DNA from: Oxynema aestuarii AP17 | GTDB lineage: Bacteria > Cyanobacteriota > Cyanobacteriia > Cyanobacteriales > Laspinemataceae | Length of the DNA stretch: 64,000 nucleotides | Assembly: GCF_012295525.1 (NCBI RefSeq) | Contig: NZ_CP051167.1 | Span: 2,852,001 to 2,916,000 of the forward strand | Reading direction: 5' to 3' | Shown here: in pieces, positions 47,662 through 56,646 of the stretch | How the letters are laid out: each line of letters begins with the position of its first letter | How positions within the stretch are numbered: position 1 is the stretch's first letter | Made by a program: the position numbers and the translations under genes | Notes under the pieces: model-generated | The model's input: the letters and a program-made list of their open reading frames with translations, nothing else | Databases searched by the model: none | Told to the model about the DNA's origin: nothing

Positions 47662-48104
47662 CTCGTGAGGGGTTGAATCTATAGTATTTTCCTCTGCTAT
47701 GCAAGACATTTAGATCCCCCTAAATCCCCCTCGCCAGGTAGGGGTTTGGTTACCAAACTCCTACTTTCCTCGTTCCCCCCGAAATCCCCCCTTCGCCCCC
47801 CTTTCAAAGGGGGGTTGGGGGGATAGGGGGATCTGGCACTGTACCTCATCAGACGCCCGAGTGCTGTATCCCTAGAAGAGGAGTGAACTTAAAGGCGATC
47901 GCCGCCCCTCCAAAATCTTTGGGCTGGAAAACGGCAGCAAGGGCGAGAATTCACTCAATTGTCACCGATCGCCTCAATTTTCTATAAGTTTAAAGTTTAG
48001 ATTGCGATCGCCGTGCCAGAAACGCGATCGATTATCGGTTACTGTTTTGATTGAATCCGCGTATTCGAGACGATTTGACTTAAATTGAGGGAAATAGCCA
48101 TCCC
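47662..48104. other. Intergenic region with MITE-like element
   Basis: The gap contains the 164-bp repeat element at 47680-47843, then about 250 bp with a TTTAAAGTTTAGA tract near 47990 and HIP1 sites before the transporter gene. No gene is visible. Confidence 0.6.
47680..47843 (-). mobile_element. TA-flanked MITE-like element, copy A (164 bp)
   Basis: Read on the minus strand, this copy starts TACAGTGCC, then GATCCCCCTATCCCCCC and a CCTTTCAAAGG-type hairpin, and ends GGAAAATACTATA. It matches the inverted copy at 59466-59599 over most of its length. Both copies start and end with TA, as expected for a Tc1/IS630-type target. Copy A carries an extra internal inverted repeat (GTAGGGGTTTGG half) at about 47738-47764. 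It has no coding capacity. Confidence 0.75.
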
Positions 48105-49511
48105 ATGAACCTTACTTTAAATTTAATTTCTTTTTTAGGAATATTCGGCCTGTGCTTTATTGCCTGGTTGGGTTCGGAAGATCGCCGCAGCGTCCCTTGG
48201 AAAGTCATTTTTTGGGGAGTCGGACTGCAACTGGCGATCGGATTATTTGTCTTCACCCTTCCCCAAGGACGAGATTTTATTGCCACCCTCAACGACGCCC
48301 TCAACGCCCTGATCGACGCTAGCGAAGCCGGGGCGCGCTTTCTGTTCGGCCCGTTGATGGTTCCCGATCGCCTGTTGAGCCCCGGACCGGGGGATGCGGG
48401 CCGTTGGATCGTGCGCGCCGTCGGTCAACCTTACGTTCCCGTTCCCGGCGATCGCCTCGGGGTCAACTTCCTCGACGTGGGCTATATTTTCGCCTTTAGA
48501 GCCTTACCTCAAGTCATCTTCTTTTCGGCGATCGTCGCCCTACTCTATCGCCTCAATATTATTCAACCGATCGTTAAAGTCTTTGCGATTGTCTTTCGCC
48601 GGATCTTGGGAATTAGCGGCGCCGAAGCCCTTTCCGGATCGGCGAATATTTTCGTCGGGATCGAATCGGCGATCGCCGTCAAACCCTTTCTCGCCGAAAT
48701 GACCCGCAGCGAACTGTGCGCCATTCTCGCCAGTTGTTTCGGTTCGATCGCCTCTACCGTTCTCGGACTATATGCGGGATTGCTACGTCCCACCTTTCCC
48801 ACGATTACAGGTCACCTGATGTCCGCGTCCTTGCTGACCATTCCCGCCTGTTTCGTGATTGCCAAAATCTTAGTCCCGGAAAAAGAACAACCCGTCACCC
48901 TCGGTCACATTCCCGAGGCCCCCACAGACGAAAACGAGAAAAAACCGGGAGTTATGGATAGTTTGATTGTCGGGGCTTTGGATGGGGTCAATATGGCGGT
49001 GGGGATTGCGGCGGTCATTATTGCCATTATCGGTTTAGTCGCCCTGCTCGATTCTTTATTTCAAGGCTTGAGTGGTTTACCCGGTCCGTTCGGCGCAGTC
49101 TTTAGTGTCGTCACCCTCGACAATATTTTTGGCGTGCTGTTCGTTCCCTTGACGTTTTTAACCGGAGTTTCTTTAGAGTGGAACGAACTGTGGCAATCTT
49201 CCGTATTGATCGGACAACGGGTTTTACAGACCTCGATTCCGCCGTATTTGAAGCTGGCGAGTTTATCGGCGAATGAGGCGATCGACGATCGCGCCATGCT
49301 CATTGTCAGTTATGTCTTATGCGGTTTTGCCCATATTCCGTCTTACGGCATCTTTGTCGGCGGATTGGCAAGTTTGGTCCCCGAACGACGCAGCGATATT
49401 AGTTCCTTGGGATGGAAATCTCTATGGGCCGCGACTTTAGCCACGTTGATGACGGGCTGCATCGCAGGTGTGTATTATTTTGGCGACAGTGCCGCCGTTT
49501 TAGGAAAATAG
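48105..49511 (+). CDS. Nucleoside transporter, CNT (NupC) family
   Basis: This 468-residue membrane protein of the concentrative nucleoside transporter family imports nucleosides with H+ or Na+. It has at least eight strongly hydrophobic segments. Family blocks are present: GVNFLDVGYIFAFRALPQVIFFSAIVALLY, SGSANIFVGIESAIAVKPFLAEMTRSE and the C-terminal SYVLCGFAHIPSYGIFVGGLASLVPERRSD. The ATG at 48105 gives a normal length. No partner gene lies next to it; the gap upstream carries the MITE-like copy A. Confidence 0.95.
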   Translation: MNLTLNLISFLGIFGLCFIAWLGSEDRRSVPWKVIFWGVGLQLAIGLFVFTLPQGRDFIATLNDALNALIDASEAGARFLFGPLMVPDRLLSPGPGDAGRWIVRAVGQPYVPVPGDRLGVNFLDVGYIFAFRALPQVIFFSAIVALLYRLNIIQPIVKVFAIVFRRILGISGAEALSGSANIFVGIESAIAVKPFLAEMTRSELCAILASCFGSIASTVLGLYAGLLRPTFPTITGHLMSASLLTIPACFVIAKILVPEKEQPVTLGHIPEAPTDENEKKPGVMDSLIVGALDGVNMAVGIAAVIIAIIGLVALLDSLFQGLSGLPGPFGAVFSVVTLDNIFGVLFVPLTFLTGVSLEWNELWQSSVLIGQRVLQTSIPPYLKLASLSANEAIDDRAMLIVSYVLCGFAHIPSYGIFVGGLASLVPERRSDISSLGWKSLWAATLATLMTGCIAGVYYFGDSAAVLGK

Positions 49512-49610
49512 CGCTTTTCGACCCGGGCGATCGCCCGCTTCCCTTACTTTTTTCGATCGCCCAATCCACCGCAGTATCGATCGATCGCAATTCCGAGGAG
49601 GTTAATATTA

Positions 49611-50597
49611 ATGACGTTTAAACGGCTATGGCCGATCGCCCTCGCCACGATCGCCGCAGGGGTCGCGATCCTGTTCGGTTCCTACGGTTCCGACGCTCAC
49701 TTCGTTGCAGCGCAAGCGGTACACCCCCCCTATCTCGGCGCGATCGCGACCCGCATCGCTCAAGAAAATGGCGAGGAGGTTACCCCATCTCCAGAAACAG
49801 TTGAGGAGGCGTCACCGACTCCCGAACCTTCCCCGGAAACTCCAGAGGAAGACAACCCCGAAGCTTCCCCGACTCCGAACCCGTCTCCCGCATCGGAGGA
49901 ATCGCCGACGGTAGAGGATTCTCCCTCGCCAACCGCTTCTCCCACTGAGGAACCGGAACCTGAGAGTTCGCCAACTCCGACCGCTTCGCCAACTCCGACC
50001 GAAGAACCGGAAGCTGAGAGTTCGCCAACTCCGACCGCCTCGCCAATTCCGACCGAAGAACCGGAAGCTGAGAGTTCGCCAACTCCGACCGCCTCGCCAA
50101 CTCCGACCGCTTCGCCAACGCCGCAAAGCGCGCCGGAAAATCCAGTATTAATGCTCCCGTTGAACGAGCAAGCTTATCGAGATCGCGAGGAACGCTTTGA
50201 ACTCGGGACGATCGCGGGTTACAAGATCGGCAGTGTCAACGGTTATCCCCTCGTCGAGTCCCCCGATGGCAACCTCGCGTATACGGTCGTCGTCCAGGAG
50301 AAACCTACGGTAGAACCGTTCGATCGCGCTCAATTGGCGGCGATCGCCGTTGAGATGTTCGAGAATGGAGAAGGATTTCAACTCGGACAACTGCTCGATT
50401 CTGCTCCCGAGGAACTGCTCGCCAATTGGACCGGACAATTAACCTTTAACAATCAAACCCAACCGATGCGCGGTTTTATTTTCGCCCGACAAAATTCGCA
50501 AGCGGTTTTCGTGGCTTTGATTTCGGCGACGGAAGGCGGGATGCCCGATCTCGACAGTGTTTTGGCGACGGTGATTCAAACCCTCAAGCCACTTTGA
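49611..50597 (+). CDS. Exported protein with Pro/Thr-rich 18-residue repeats
   Basis: This 328-residue protein has an N-terminal signal peptide or anchor (MTFKRLWPIALATIAAGVAILFGSY). A long acidic Pro/Thr/Ser linker follows (about 55-175), then a compact C-terminal domain of about 150 residues with no motif I recognise. The linker contains three copies of an 18-residue unit (TEEPEAESSPTPTASPTP) at residues 112-165, with repeat identity at the DNA level. The start is backed by GAGGAGG about 10 bases upstream. I do not recognise a function; a tethered periplasmic domain is likely. Confidence 0.8.
   Translation: MTFKRLWPIALATIAAGVAILFGSYGSDAHFVAAQAVHPPYLGAIATRIAQENGEEVTPSPETVEEASPTPEPSPETPEEDNPEASPTPNPSPASEESPTVEDSPSPTASPTEEPEPESSPTPTASPTPTEEPEAESSPTPTASPIPTEEPEAESSPTPTASPTPTASPTPQSAPENPVLMLPLNEQAYRDREERFELGTIAGYKIGSVNGYPLVESPDGNLAYTVVVQEKPTVEPFDRAQLAAIAVEMFENGEGFQLGQLLDSAPEELLANWTGQLTFNNQTQPMRGFIFARQNSQAVFVALISATEGGMPDLDSVLATVIQTLKPL
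49944..50105 (+). repeat. 54-bp tandem repeat, three copies, in coding sequence
   Basis: Three near-identical 54-bp units each encode an 18-residue Pro/Thr/Glu segment in the preceding gene. Units differ by a few bases, so the number of copies may vary among strains. Confidence 0.8.
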
Positions 50598-50740
50598 CGT
50601 TTGGCAGGCGATCGCCTCGTAAATATCGAGCATTTATTGTACAAAATTAGGAAAGTATCTTGAGGATCGGTGCAGACTCGATCCTTTTTCATTGGAAATT
50701 TTCAATGTCGTTGCAACCGGGTTAAACCTATTTGAATGTT

Positions 50741-51520
50741 TCAATAATAACCAAGTACGCGGGCGATCGTGTTGGGATCTTCTAAATTTCCCACGATCCG
50801 GCGTACTGGAAGCGGCCATAGTTTAATTAACGTCGGCGTCGCCGAAATTTGCGAAAACTCTGCCTGTTCTGGATGTTTGTGAATGTCGATCACTTTGAGG
50901 GTATAGGGAACGCCGAGGGATTCTTCTAAAACTTGATAGAGGGTGTGCAAGCTTTTTTCCGTGGCGGTGGTACGACCGGACACGAACAAGCGCAATACGT
51001 AACCCTCGCTTCCTTCGGGACGGGTCGGATCGGTCCTGGCGATCGCCGATAGGTCGCTTTCGGGGAATTCCGGCGCCCGGGCGATCGGCGAATCGACCTG
51101 CAAGACTAAATCGTGATTTTCCCAGAGTTGGGGAAATCGTTCCCGATAACTCGCCACCACGATCGGATCGCACAGTTCCTCCGGACAGGATCCTTGAGAC
51201 CAAACCACCTCGTGGGTTTCAAAAATCAGATTCAACAGCGATCGATACCGCCAAACCGGAGGGTAAGCGACTGCAGAACATTTGACAACTTGGGTATTGG
51301 GATCGAGCCATCGGTCGAAAGTTGCAGTATAACAAGGAACTAAAAAATGAGGGGGTTCGACCAGACCCAGCCATTCTTGTAGGGTGGCACATAAATTAAC
51401 GTGCCACTGAGTTTTTTTACTCGGATCGATGCAGTAAACGAGATCTCCTCCTGGAGTAAATAATGCAATTCCTTTAAACAACGGAGGAGTGGGAGAAGTT
51501 TGATAATTCAACAATTCCAA
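50741..51520 (-). CDS. KaiB-fold domain protein with N-terminal extension
   Basis: This 259-residue protein has an N-terminal domain of about 140 residues with many aromatic and Cys residues (FKGIALFTPGGDLVYCIDPSKK at the start). A linker follows, and then a thioredoxin-like KaiB domain at about 173-256: YVLRLFVSG, LKVIDIHKHPEQAEF, and the signature ATPTLIKLWPLPVRRIVGNLEDP. KaiB works in the KaiABC clock as a fold-switching partner of KaiC. The extended, fused form is a KaiB-like paralogue, not the canonical about 100-residue KaiB. The N-terminal domain's role is unknown. There is no kaiA or kaiC nearby. Confidence 0.85.
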   Translation of the reverse strand: MELLNYQTSPTPPLFKGIALFTPGGDLVYCIDPSKKTQWHVNLCATLQEWLGLVEPPHFLVPCYTATFDRWLDPNTQVVKCSAVAYPPVWRYRSLLNLIFETHEVVWSQGSCPEELCDPIVVASYRERFPQLWENHDLVLQVDSPIARAPEFPESDLSAIARTDPTRPEGSEGYVLRLFVSGRTTATEKSLHTLYQVLEESLGVPYTLKVIDIHKHPEQAEFSQISATPTLIKLWPLPVRRIVGNLEDPNTIARVLGYY

Positions 51521-51658
51521 ATGGGGATAAACACTAACGGCGATCGCGCGATCGCGATCGATAAATCACGTTAAAGCAATCAGATAAAAACAGGCAAAAG
51601 TTAACCAAAAATCCGCTCGGTTGCTCCTCGAACTTTTGCCTGCTTCTCGCACTCGGCT

Positions 51659-52954
51659 TTAAATCCGACCGCGCAGCATTTGAGCCATTTCATTCGGGGT
51701 CGGCGATTGTTCGAGAGCGATTTCTTCGGTAATCCGACCTTCTTGATAGAGCTCGTAGAGAGAACGATTCATCGTAATCATGCCTTCATAAGTATCTTTC
51801 AACATGATTTGATGCATATCCTCATACTGCTCTTTCATGATATATTCTTTAATGACATCAGTATTGATCAAAATGTCATGGAAAGCCGCCCGTTTACCAT
51901 CGGTGGTTTTACATAACAACTGAGCAATAATCGCGACGAGAATTTCTGAAATTGACGTGCGGATTGCAGGTTGTTCTTCGGCGGAAAACATATCGAGAAT
52001 CCGGGTCAGGGTTTTAATAGCACTGTTCGTGTGCAAAGTTCCCATCACCAAGTGACCCGTGGAAGCCGCTTTAATAGCAATCCCGACAGTTTCTTTGTCC
52101 CGAATTTCGCCGACGAGAATCATGTCCGGGTCTTGTCGGAGAGCGCCTTTAAGGGCGTTAAAGAATTTCAACGTATGACGACCGACTTCGCGGTGTTTGA
52201 TCAAAGAAACTCGACTTTTATGAACAAATTCGACCGGATCTTCAATGGTGATGATGTGATACGGGAAATTTTTGTTCATGTAGTCGATCATCGCCGCCAT
52301 CGTGGTAGATTTCCCGGATCCGGTCGGCCCCGTGACTAAGATGAGCCCTTTGTGGTAGTGGCAAATCTTTTTAAAAACTTCGGGAAGTTTCAACTGTTCC
52401 ATTGTCAGGATCTCCGCCGCAATCAAGCGCAAAACCATCGCCGGGCCGGCGAGGGAGTCGAAGGCGCTAATCCGGACGCGGACGAAGCCGAAGTCGAAGG
52501 CACCGTCAAAGTCGAGATTTTGTTGAAATTGTTGAATTTCTTCGTTGGACATGCACTCGCGCAGCCAACTCATGAAGGTAGGTAGATCGGTTTTCGGATA
52601 TCCGGCTTCGGCAATGTCGCCGCGTTTGCGGAACCGAGGCAGTTCGTTGACGCCGACGTGGATGTCGGAAATTCCTTCTTCGTGAGCTTGTTTGACCAAG
52701 TCGAGCAGTTTGGGGTGTCCCGGACTCGGACCGCCAGAACTTTTAGGCGCCGAGGAGGCGGGAGGGGCGCTCGGTTGTGGGGCGGGGGGCGCGGGAGGGG
52801 CGCTTTGACGAGCTGCCGGGGGTGGCGGAATGTTTCCCGGCGCTGGGGGTTTGGGAGGGGGTGGAACCGCAGGACGACCCCCGGAATTTCCGGCGTTGGG
52901 ACGTCCCGGTGGGGGTGGCGGGGGTGGAATGGACGGACGTTTGGATTGTGACAT
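51659..52954 (-). CDS. pilT: PilT-like secretion ATPase with Pro-rich N-terminus (PilT2 type)
   Basis: This 431-residue ATPase of the type IV pilus retraction family drives twitching or phototactic motility. After an unusual 80-residue Pro/Ala-rich N-terminal tail comes the PAS-like N-domain. The RecA-type motor then shows Walker A (GPTGSGKST, about 209-217), the Asp box (IITIEDPVEFVH), Walker B (DPDMILVGEIRDKETV) and the His box (GHLVMGTLHTNSA). The presence of a Pro-rich head fits cyanobacterial PilT2 rather than PilT1, which is a family memory, not a proof. It is encoded alone, leftward; the KaiB-like gene is next, 138 bp further on. Confidence 0.9.
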   Translation of the reverse strand: MSQSKRPSIPPPPPPPGRPNAGNSGGRPAVPPPPKPPAPGNIPPPPAARQSAPPAPPAPQPSAPPASSAPKSSGGPSPGHPKLLDLVKQAHEEGISDIHVGVNELPRFRKRGDIAEAGYPKTDLPTFMSWLRECMSNEEIQQFQQNLDFDGAFDFGFVRVRISAFDSLAGPAMVLRLIAAEILTMEQLKLPEVFKKICHYHKGLILVTGPTGSGKSTTMAAMIDYMNKNFPYHIITIEDPVEFVHKSRVSLIKHREVGRHTLKFFNALKGALRQDPDMILVGEIRDKETVGIAIKAASTGHLVMGTLHTNSAIKTLTRILDMFSAEEQPAIRTSISEILVAIIAQLLCKTTDGKRAAFHDILINTDVIKEYIMKEQYEDMHQIMLKDTYEGMITMNRSLYELYQEGRITEEIALEQSPTPNEMAQMLRGRI

Positions 52955-53803
52955 TTGACTTTCTTATGCGATCGGATAGCTATCAGATGCAACCAAATTT
53001 TTAGGGTTGGTTTTTGGGACACGGCGATTTGTGCGATCGCCTGTCGTGCGTTTTTGTGTTTAGACTCTTCCGAGAACCGAACCCGGCATAGCTCTCACGG
53101 AAAATCTTCGCTCTTGTTTGGAAGCCCTGTCGCTTCTTTAGCGCAGGGAGGAAAAACGAAACGGGCGGTTTTAACCGCCGTCCCCCTCGTCGGGGAGCGA
53201 AAAGAGGTGTACTTTTCCCTCGCTCCTGTTAGCCGGAGCCGCCTACCTTGCACGGCGTCATAGCGCCTCGCCAATGTTATCGGTCGGTACTTTCCAAACC
53301 GTACTGTCTTACCCCTCGTACGACGGTTTAACGGTTTGGTTCTAGAGCAGGGGACTGGCGCCGTATCCCAAGGGAGGAGCTTTAACGCTTACCGATAACG
53401 TAGCCCTTGAAGGGCTTAGGCTGGGTAGGGGCGTTTCGCGAAACGCCCCTACTAAAGGAGAGGCACGAAGCCCCGTCTCTTTAGAGCGGGGTGCTGATGT
53501 TTTGCAGTGCCTCAAGCCAAGGGGATCGACCTGCACGAGGATAAGGATTCTCTGATTTGAGTGTTGATGCTCGCCCAAAAAAGAGCGGTTGAAATTGGTT
53601 CGCTCTTTTTCGAGCTCCCACCCTAAATCGTTGAGAGGGGCAAGCCGTCGAGCAGACTGGCTCGATTTGGCTTCTGCGAACATTTTACCCACCTCTATCG
53701 AGACTCTAACTTTTGTCTTGAATTCGATCGCGATCGCCTTTGCCAAGCGACGATCGCCCCTAAAGGCGGTTGAGAGCGGCCAGAACTTGTCTTCCCCTCT
53801 CCT
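52955..53803. other. Decayed IS/repeat region of about 850 bp
   Basis: No intact gene is visible. The left half contains a TnpB-end-like hairpin (GAAGCCCTGTCGC ... GCGCAGGG near 53121-53150) and small inverted repeats such as CGGGCGGTTTTAACCGCCG. The centre (53290-53345) has CCAAACCGT and ACGGTTTGG arms that could fold into a structured RNA. The 118-bp dispersed repeat follows at 53380-53497. The right part is featureless and ends at the GH116 gene. I read this as remains of one or two IS200/IS605-type insertions, possibly with an omega-RNA-like trace. Confidence 0.5.
53380..53497 (+). repeat. 118-bp dispersed repeat, copy 2 (IS200/IS605-end-like)
   Basis: This copy is almost identical to 13981-14099: same start CTTTAACGCTTACCGATAACG, same perfect 28-bp palindrome (53425-53452) and same end hairpin (GAAGCCCCGTCTCTTTAGAGCGGGG followed by TGCTGA). 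Here it sits in a decayed intergenic region, so it is the better reference for the element's left boundary. Confidence 0.85.
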
Positions 53804-56263
53804 TTAACGGCGATCGAAGTCTGTTAAAACCCCATAAATCGCCCAAATCGCCATCGCCCGCAAGTAATGGCTGGCACGGAAGGTTCCCACGGCGGTAATC
53901 GCTTCTGGGGTGCGAAATTGCAAGCCGTTCTCGTAAATTTGACCGATAACGGTTTCGCTCAACCGAAAGGCTTCTTCTTTCATCCCCATTTGCAACAGAA
54001 AGGCGGCCAGACCAAAATTAATCCCGGTCCAGACTTCCAGGGGATGGGTGTCTTGGGGATTGACGGCGGACCCGTCCGGTCTGACCCCGTTCGCCGCGCC
54101 AAATTGGCCGTCGTGGAAGTTGAGAAAGCAAGAGCGATAGATGGTTTCTAAAGTGGTCCGAATCGATTCGACGGGAACGAGATCGTCGAGTCCGAGCAAG
54201 CGGGCGTAAAATTGACCGCACAGTTGGTCTGCCATGACCACATCGGAACCGCTTTCGCTGTCGAGGCGATAATATTCGCCGTTCCAGAGTGTTTCGCGAT
54301 AGAGGGGACGGGCTTGCCCTAACCATTCCCGGTAGGTGGCGATCGCCGCCTCGATTTCGTCCGGTTCGCTCAGGGGCGATCGCCGCTCTTCGTAAATCGT
54401 GCCGCTAAAAATCCCGCGATCGTAGGGATGTTTCAATAATAGTTCCCCAATCGCGATCGCCGCTTCCAACGCCGCCAACCACAACCCGCCACAATACGCA
54501 CTAATCCCGCGCAAGCGCCAATCGTCAAAGGTCTGATCCGGGGCGCCGCTATTTTCCGGGATGCCGTCGCCGTCGCGGTCGAACTGTTTCAAATACCGCA
54601 AAGCGCGCACGACTGACGGCCAGCAATCCCATAAAAACTCGAAATCACCCGCTCCAGTTAACTGAAAATCGCGATAGACCTGCAAGACAAAATCGCAGGC
54701 TAAATCCTTCCACAAATTGCAGTCTTGATAACTGGTGTAATTACTTTTCACCCAGGGATGCTCGTTCGGGGCGCCGAGATCGTGGGGGGTCGCGTCGGCA
54801 ATTTTGCGAACGGCGTCGGCTTGGTTGTAGCCAATTTTGCGCGGGGTCTCGTCTGCGGTGGGAATGGCCCGGGCAAATGCCAAGAGGATCGATTTTTCTA
54901 ACTCCGGCCACAACATCAACAATCCGAACGAACCGTACAGCCGCACGTCTAAACTTTCGTACCAGCGATAATCGATACATTCGAGAACGGCAAACTGCCC
55001 GCGCGGGTTCTGTTCGTCTTGGGCGGTCCAGAGGGTGCCACCGTCGGCGAGGAGGTACAACTCGTTAAATAAGGCCATTTTAAAGGCCGGGGATAAGTCG
55101 GGGCGATCGCCGATCGCCTCTTGCCAAGCGACGATGTTTTCCCGCCACATCTCGTAATGCTTGAGGGCGGTGCGAACCATACTCCACGAGCCGCGACCGT
55201 GACGACCGAAAAAGTCGGTATAGCGTCGATAGTAGCAAATATCGGGAGAAAACTCGGTAATTGGCAAATCCCACGCCAAGATAAACGGAATTTTCCTGGT
55301 TTTTCCCGGTCTGACTGTAAAGCGCACCGCGATCGCCACCCCGATCCGTTCGTCGGAACGGGCGGGCCGTTCGTCGGCGCAATCGTCGAGGGATCCGTCC
55401 CGGGCAAAACCTTCCCAGAGGTCGCTACCGTCCCCAACGGGGTTCCAGCGTCCGTGATGGAAGATTTCGACTACGGGACTGGTCACGGTGGCGATCGCCC
55501 ATTCCCCCTCACCTTCTTGGGGTTCGTCTCCCGCCATCGGCCCGCCCATCACGTAACCGACACGGTGAAAATCTTCGATGTAGCGATTGAAATTGCCCTG
55601 ACTTTCTCCCCAGCGCGATCGATAGTCGTAAACCGGACTGCCATCATCTCGCACTTTAATTTGCGGCGATTTAATCGCATTGGTGAACCAACCGACCGTA
55701 TTTTGCCAGGTCAACAAGATGCTGAGGGTAATCGGTTCGTCGGTGGGATTGTGGGCGGTCCATTCAAAAACGGCGATCGGATAGCTGCATTCTTGATATT
55801 TTCCCGGCCAAATCGGCGAAAACTGCTCGCAAGTTAACTGGCTGTCAAATACTCCCTCATAAACAAACCAACTGCGCGGATAGAGGGCGTGATAGGTTCC
55901 CGTCGATTGCGCGGGGGTACTTTCGGGATACCACTGCCATGCGGATAAGGTGCCATCGTCCGGCGGCGCGGTCGCTAAGGCGTAAGCTTGACGACGATGG
56001 GCGCTTTCTTCGTAAACGGAAAATTGACAGGCGGGAAGGGATTGAAACAGGTGTTCGCCGCCGTCGAGATGCCAGAGGTTGAAGTCGCCACGAGGCGATC
56101 GCCCGATGCATCCGGCGCCAAAGCCGCCGAGGGGCATTCCATGCCACGGGCCATCGTCGAGATTGCTGGCATAGCGAACGGTGTACGGTTGGTCCCATCC
56201 CAAGCCGAGGGGACGAGTCCAGGTATAAGACGGGATTGCGGGGCGATTGTCTCGATTGCTCAT
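53804..56263 (-). CDS. GH116 family glycoside hydrolase (GBA2-like)
   Basis: This 819-residue enzyme of glycoside hydrolase family 116 is related to non-lysosomal glucosylceramidase and archaeal/bacterial beta-glucosidases. An N-terminal beta-sandwich begins GMPLGGFGAGCIGR. A C-terminal (alpha/alpha)6 barrel carries the likely nucleophile Glu428 (AVLECIDYRW) and acid/base Asp576 (SGAPDQTFDDW). No signal peptide is seen, so it acts in the cytoplasm. The substrate, perhaps a beta-glucosyl lipid or glycoside, cannot be told. It is encoded alone; a 32-bp palindrome lies just upstream. Confidence 0.92.
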   Translation of the reverse strand: MSNRDNRPAIPSYTWTRPLGLGWDQPYTVRYASNLDDGPWHGMPLGGFGAGCIGRSPRGDFNLWHLDGGEHLFQSLPACQFSVYEESAHRRQAYALATAPPDDGTLSAWQWYPESTPAQSTGTYHALYPRSWFVYEGVFDSQLTCEQFSPIWPGKYQECSYPIAVFEWTAHNPTDEPITLSILLTWQNTVGWFTNAIKSPQIKVRDDGSPVYDYRSRWGESQGNFNRYIEDFHRVGYVMGGPMAGDEPQEGEGEWAIATVTSPVVEIFHHGRWNPVGDGSDLWEGFARDGSLDDCADERPARSDERIGVAIAVRFTVRPGKTRKIPFILAWDLPITEFSPDICYYRRYTDFFGRHGRGSWSMVRTALKHYEMWRENIVAWQEAIGDRPDLSPAFKMALFNELYLLADGGTLWTAQDEQNPRGQFAVLECIDYRWYESLDVRLYGSFGLLMLWPELEKSILLAFARAIPTADETPRKIGYNQADAVRKIADATPHDLGAPNEHPWVKSNYTSYQDCNLWKDLACDFVLQVYRDFQLTGAGDFEFLWDCWPSVVRALRYLKQFDRDGDGIPENSGAPDQTFDDWRLRGISAYCGGLWLAALEAAIAIGELLLKHPYDRGIFSGTIYEERRSPLSEPDEIEAAIATYREWLGQARPLYRETLWNGEYYRLDSESGSDVVMADQLCGQFYARLLGLDDLVPVESIRTTLETIYRSCFLNFHDGQFGAANGVRPDGSAVNPQDTHPLEVWTGINFGLAAFLLQMGMKEEAFRLSETVIGQIYENGLQFRTPEAITAVGTFRASHYLRAMAIWAIYGVLTDFDRR

Positions 56264-56281
56264 TTGGCGATTGTATCGCGA

Positions 56282-56313
56282 TCTCGGCGCGCGATCGCGA
56301 TCGCGCGCCGAGA
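56282..56313. repeat. 32-bp perfect palindrome, GATCGCGATC core
   Basis: Half-site TCTCGGCGCGCGATCG is followed directly by its inverse. On the plus strand a CTTTTTG follows, so it could be an intrinsic terminator on that strand, although no plus-strand gene ends here. It lies 19 bp in front of the GH116 start codon. Confidence 0.85.
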
Positions 56314-56562
56314 CTTTTTGCCGTTCACGTTTCGAGGCGTTTTCGCAGCGATCGCCTCGTAGAACGATCGGAGTTGAAGGGCGGCGATCGATGGGACTCG
56401 ATTGGGGTTGTAGGGTTTCCCGCTTGGGGCTTTTTTATGGCAATTCACAACATGAAATGCGGCGATCGAAGAATTATTTTTGCGAGAGTTTTTCGCCTTC
56501 GCGATCGCCCGCACGCCGATGTTTTTTATTTTATTTTAAAAAGTAAATTTAAAGGAAAATTA

Positions 56563-56646
56563 ATGAAGAAACTAGCAACCCATAAACTGCAGGACTCATA
56601 TCGATTAGGTTTGGCCAAGTTCGCGCGAAACCTTCGCCAAAACTGA
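56563..56646 (+). CDS. Small ORF, 27 codons, unproven
   Basis: An ATG preceded by AAAGGAAA (6 bases away) opens a basic 27-residue frame (MKKLATHKLQDSYRLGLAKF and a short tail). It has the look of a small basic peptide, or chance. No family resemblance is recognised and the frame is short, so I give low confidence. Confidence 0.25.
   Translation: MKKLATHKLQDSYRLGLAKFARNLRQN

Noticed and set aside
53342-53746. A 134-codon leftward frame upstream of GH116
   Set aside because: A large part is the antisense translation of the 118-bp repeat; the same peptide appears opposite copy 1. The first 75 residues match nothing I know.
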